Source of the DNA: Crystallibacter permensis
GTDB taxonomy: Bacteria; Actinomycetota; Actinomycetes; Actinomycetales; Micrococcaceae
Assembly: GCF_025960875.1 (NCBI RefSeq)
Contig: NZ_JAODLR010000001.1
Location: 248,001-312,000 of the forward strand
Length of the DNA stretch: 64,000 nt
Direction: 5' to 3'
Part shown: positions 63,432 to 64,000 of the stretch, one piece after another
Position numbering within the stretch: the first letter of the stretch is position 1
Layout of the letters: the number at the start of each line of letters is the position of its first letter
Translations under genes and position numbers: made by a program
Notes under the pieces: generated by a model
Seen by the model: only the letters and a program-made list of their open reading frames with translations
What the model was told of the DNA's origin: nothing
Database searches by the model: none

Positions 63432-63548
63432 CTAATCAACCTTATCGGTCGACTTGCTCCACGCGGACTTCTCCGCTTCGGATTCCTGCCACTTCTTGTA
63501 GACGACCGCACCTGCGACTGCAGCTGCCAGAACCAGCAACTTCTTCAC
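63432..63548 (-). CDS. DLW-39 family small protein
   Basis: A 38-residue protein: VKKLLVLAAAVAGAVVYKKW followed by an acidic/basic tail QESEAEKSAWSKSTDKVD. One short membrane helix (about 3-17). It matches the DLW-39 family of very small actinobacterial proteins encoded between the tRNA genes near gyrA. The GTG start follows GGAGG by six bases; an ATG four codons upstream overlaps that site and is rejected. Role unknown. Confidence 0.85.
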   Translation of the reverse strand: MKKLLVLAAAVAGAVVYKKWQESEAEKSAWSKSTDKVD

Positions 63549-63579
63549 AGCGTCCTCCATAAGTCGGAACAGTTTTCCG

Positions 63580-63653
63580 TGGGCGTACCAGGACTTGAAC
63601 CTGGGACCTCTTCGTTATCAGCGAAGCGCTCTAACCGCCTGAGCTATACGCCC
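63580..63653 (-). tRNA. tRNA-Ile (anticodon GAT)
   Basis: A 74-base tRNA with acceptor stem GGGCGTA/TACGCCC, discriminator A, anticodon stem CTTCG/CGAAG, loop CTGATAA with anticodon GAT, and T arm CCAGGTTCAAGTCCTGG. CCA not encoded. It lies between DUF3566 and DLW-39 on the same strand. Confidence 0.96.
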
Positions 63654-63752
63654 CCTTGCCCCGTCGGGCCGAAATATGACTTTACAGCACATCCCGACGC
63701 AACTCCAAATCGGCCCGCAGCGTGCCTGCGGGACGCGTCTGCTGATGCAGAA

Positions 63753-63794
63753 AACCCTCCTCCACCGACGGATATCCGTGGTGAAGGAGGGTTG
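63753..63794 (-). terminator. Terminator of the DUF3566 gene
   Basis: AACCCTCCT-CCACC pairs with GGTGAAGGAGGGTT around an inner palindrome ACGGATATCCGT, and is followed on the minus strand by TTTTCTGC. It lies 13 bases after the DUF3566 stop. Confidence 0.85.
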
Positions 63795-63807
63795 TTCGGT
63801 ACTGGTC

Positions 63808-64000
63808 TCAGTCGTCGGTGAGGGTAACGCCGATGCCGCCGACCAAGGTGGCAGAGATGTTGTAGAGCACGGCCGAAAGCATCGCCAGCGCCGTCAGGAG
63901 TACGACGTTGACTACCGCGATGATGGTCGCGAATGACGCCACCTGGCCCAGCGAAGCATAGGCCCGCAGGTCGAAAGCTCCGCCCTCGCTGCCAGCGATT
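63808..64000 (-). CDS. DUF3566 membrane protein, C-terminal part (cut by window edge)
   Basis: The last 63 residues of a DUF3566 protein: GSEGGAFDLRAYASLGQVAS, a membrane helix FATIIAVVNVVLLTALAML, and the end ISATLVGGIGVTLTDD, which is the conserved C-terminus of this family. DUF3566 proteins are encoded directly downstream of gyrA in actinobacteria, so gyrA should lie just beyond the right edge. The start and cytoplasmic N-terminus are outside the window. Confidence 0.9.
   Translation of the reverse strand, partial: IAGSEGGAFDLRAYASLGQVASFATIIAVVNVVLLTALAMLSAVLYNISATLVGGIGVTLTDD

Overview
The window comes from a high-GC actinobacterium, most likely a member of the Micrococcaceae (Arthrobacter-like). 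The basis is a strongly GC-biased third codon position, frequent GTG starts, and the gene block fhaA-fhaB-pstP-rodA-pbpA-pknA-pknB followed by a trpG-type amidotransferase, a class E sortase, crgA, a rhomboid protease, a cyclophilin, tRNA-Ala, DLW-39, tRNA-Ile and DUF3566. In actinobacteria this block lies next to gyrA/gyrB and dnaA. The right end of the window therefore points toward the replication origin. No rRNA, CRISPR array, intact insertion sequence or prophage was seen.

Layout: 0-9.2 kb holds housekeeping genes: the N-terminal part of serS, a lipid kinase, prephenate dehydratase with a rhodanese, a peptidase E-like protein, an ABC1/UbiB kinase, an amidase and a POT peptide transporter. 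9.3-15.5 kb is a complete arsenic-resistance locus. A six-gene minus-strand operon (ACR3 efflux pump, arsenate reductase, thioredoxin reductase, a flavoprotein with a Cys-rich tail, a second unusual arsenate-reductase-like protein, and an ArsO-like monooxygenase) diverges from arsR. 15.5-21.4 kb carries pgm, a RutE-like reductase divergent from a uracil permease, dodecin and small proteins. 21.4-29.5 kb is a co-oriented sugar and glycerol metabolism run: LacI regulator, hydrolase, PfkB kinase, HAD phosphatase, GDPD, glycerate kinase, with phosphoketolase upstream. 29.6-33.1 kb is a divergent ligD/ku pair for non-homologous end joining. 33.1-43.0 kb is a mixed accessory stretch that includes a FAD-Rieske fusion, a lone PstS, two neighbouring proteins sharing a novel Tyr/Gly/Pro motif, YceI, enoyl-CoA hydratase, an inositol-monophosphatase-like protein and a LysR-type effector domain lacking its DNA-binding half.

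43.1-64 kb is the conserved cell-envelope and division region. The plus-strand operon fhaA to pknB couples Ser/Thr phosphorylation and dephosphorylation to elongation or division peptidoglycan synthesis (RodA/PbpA). Near it are the sortase, CrgA, malic enzyme, rhomboid and cyclophilin. Between malic enzyme and rhomboid lies a gap of about 2 kb holding a frameshifted alpha/beta-hydrolase pseudogene and, next to it, a dense cluster of DnaA boxes (four perfect and five single-mismatch copies in about 0.65 kb). That cluster is the most striking unexplained feature of the window: it may be a replication origin or a DnaA-titration site outside the usual dnaA-dnaN location.
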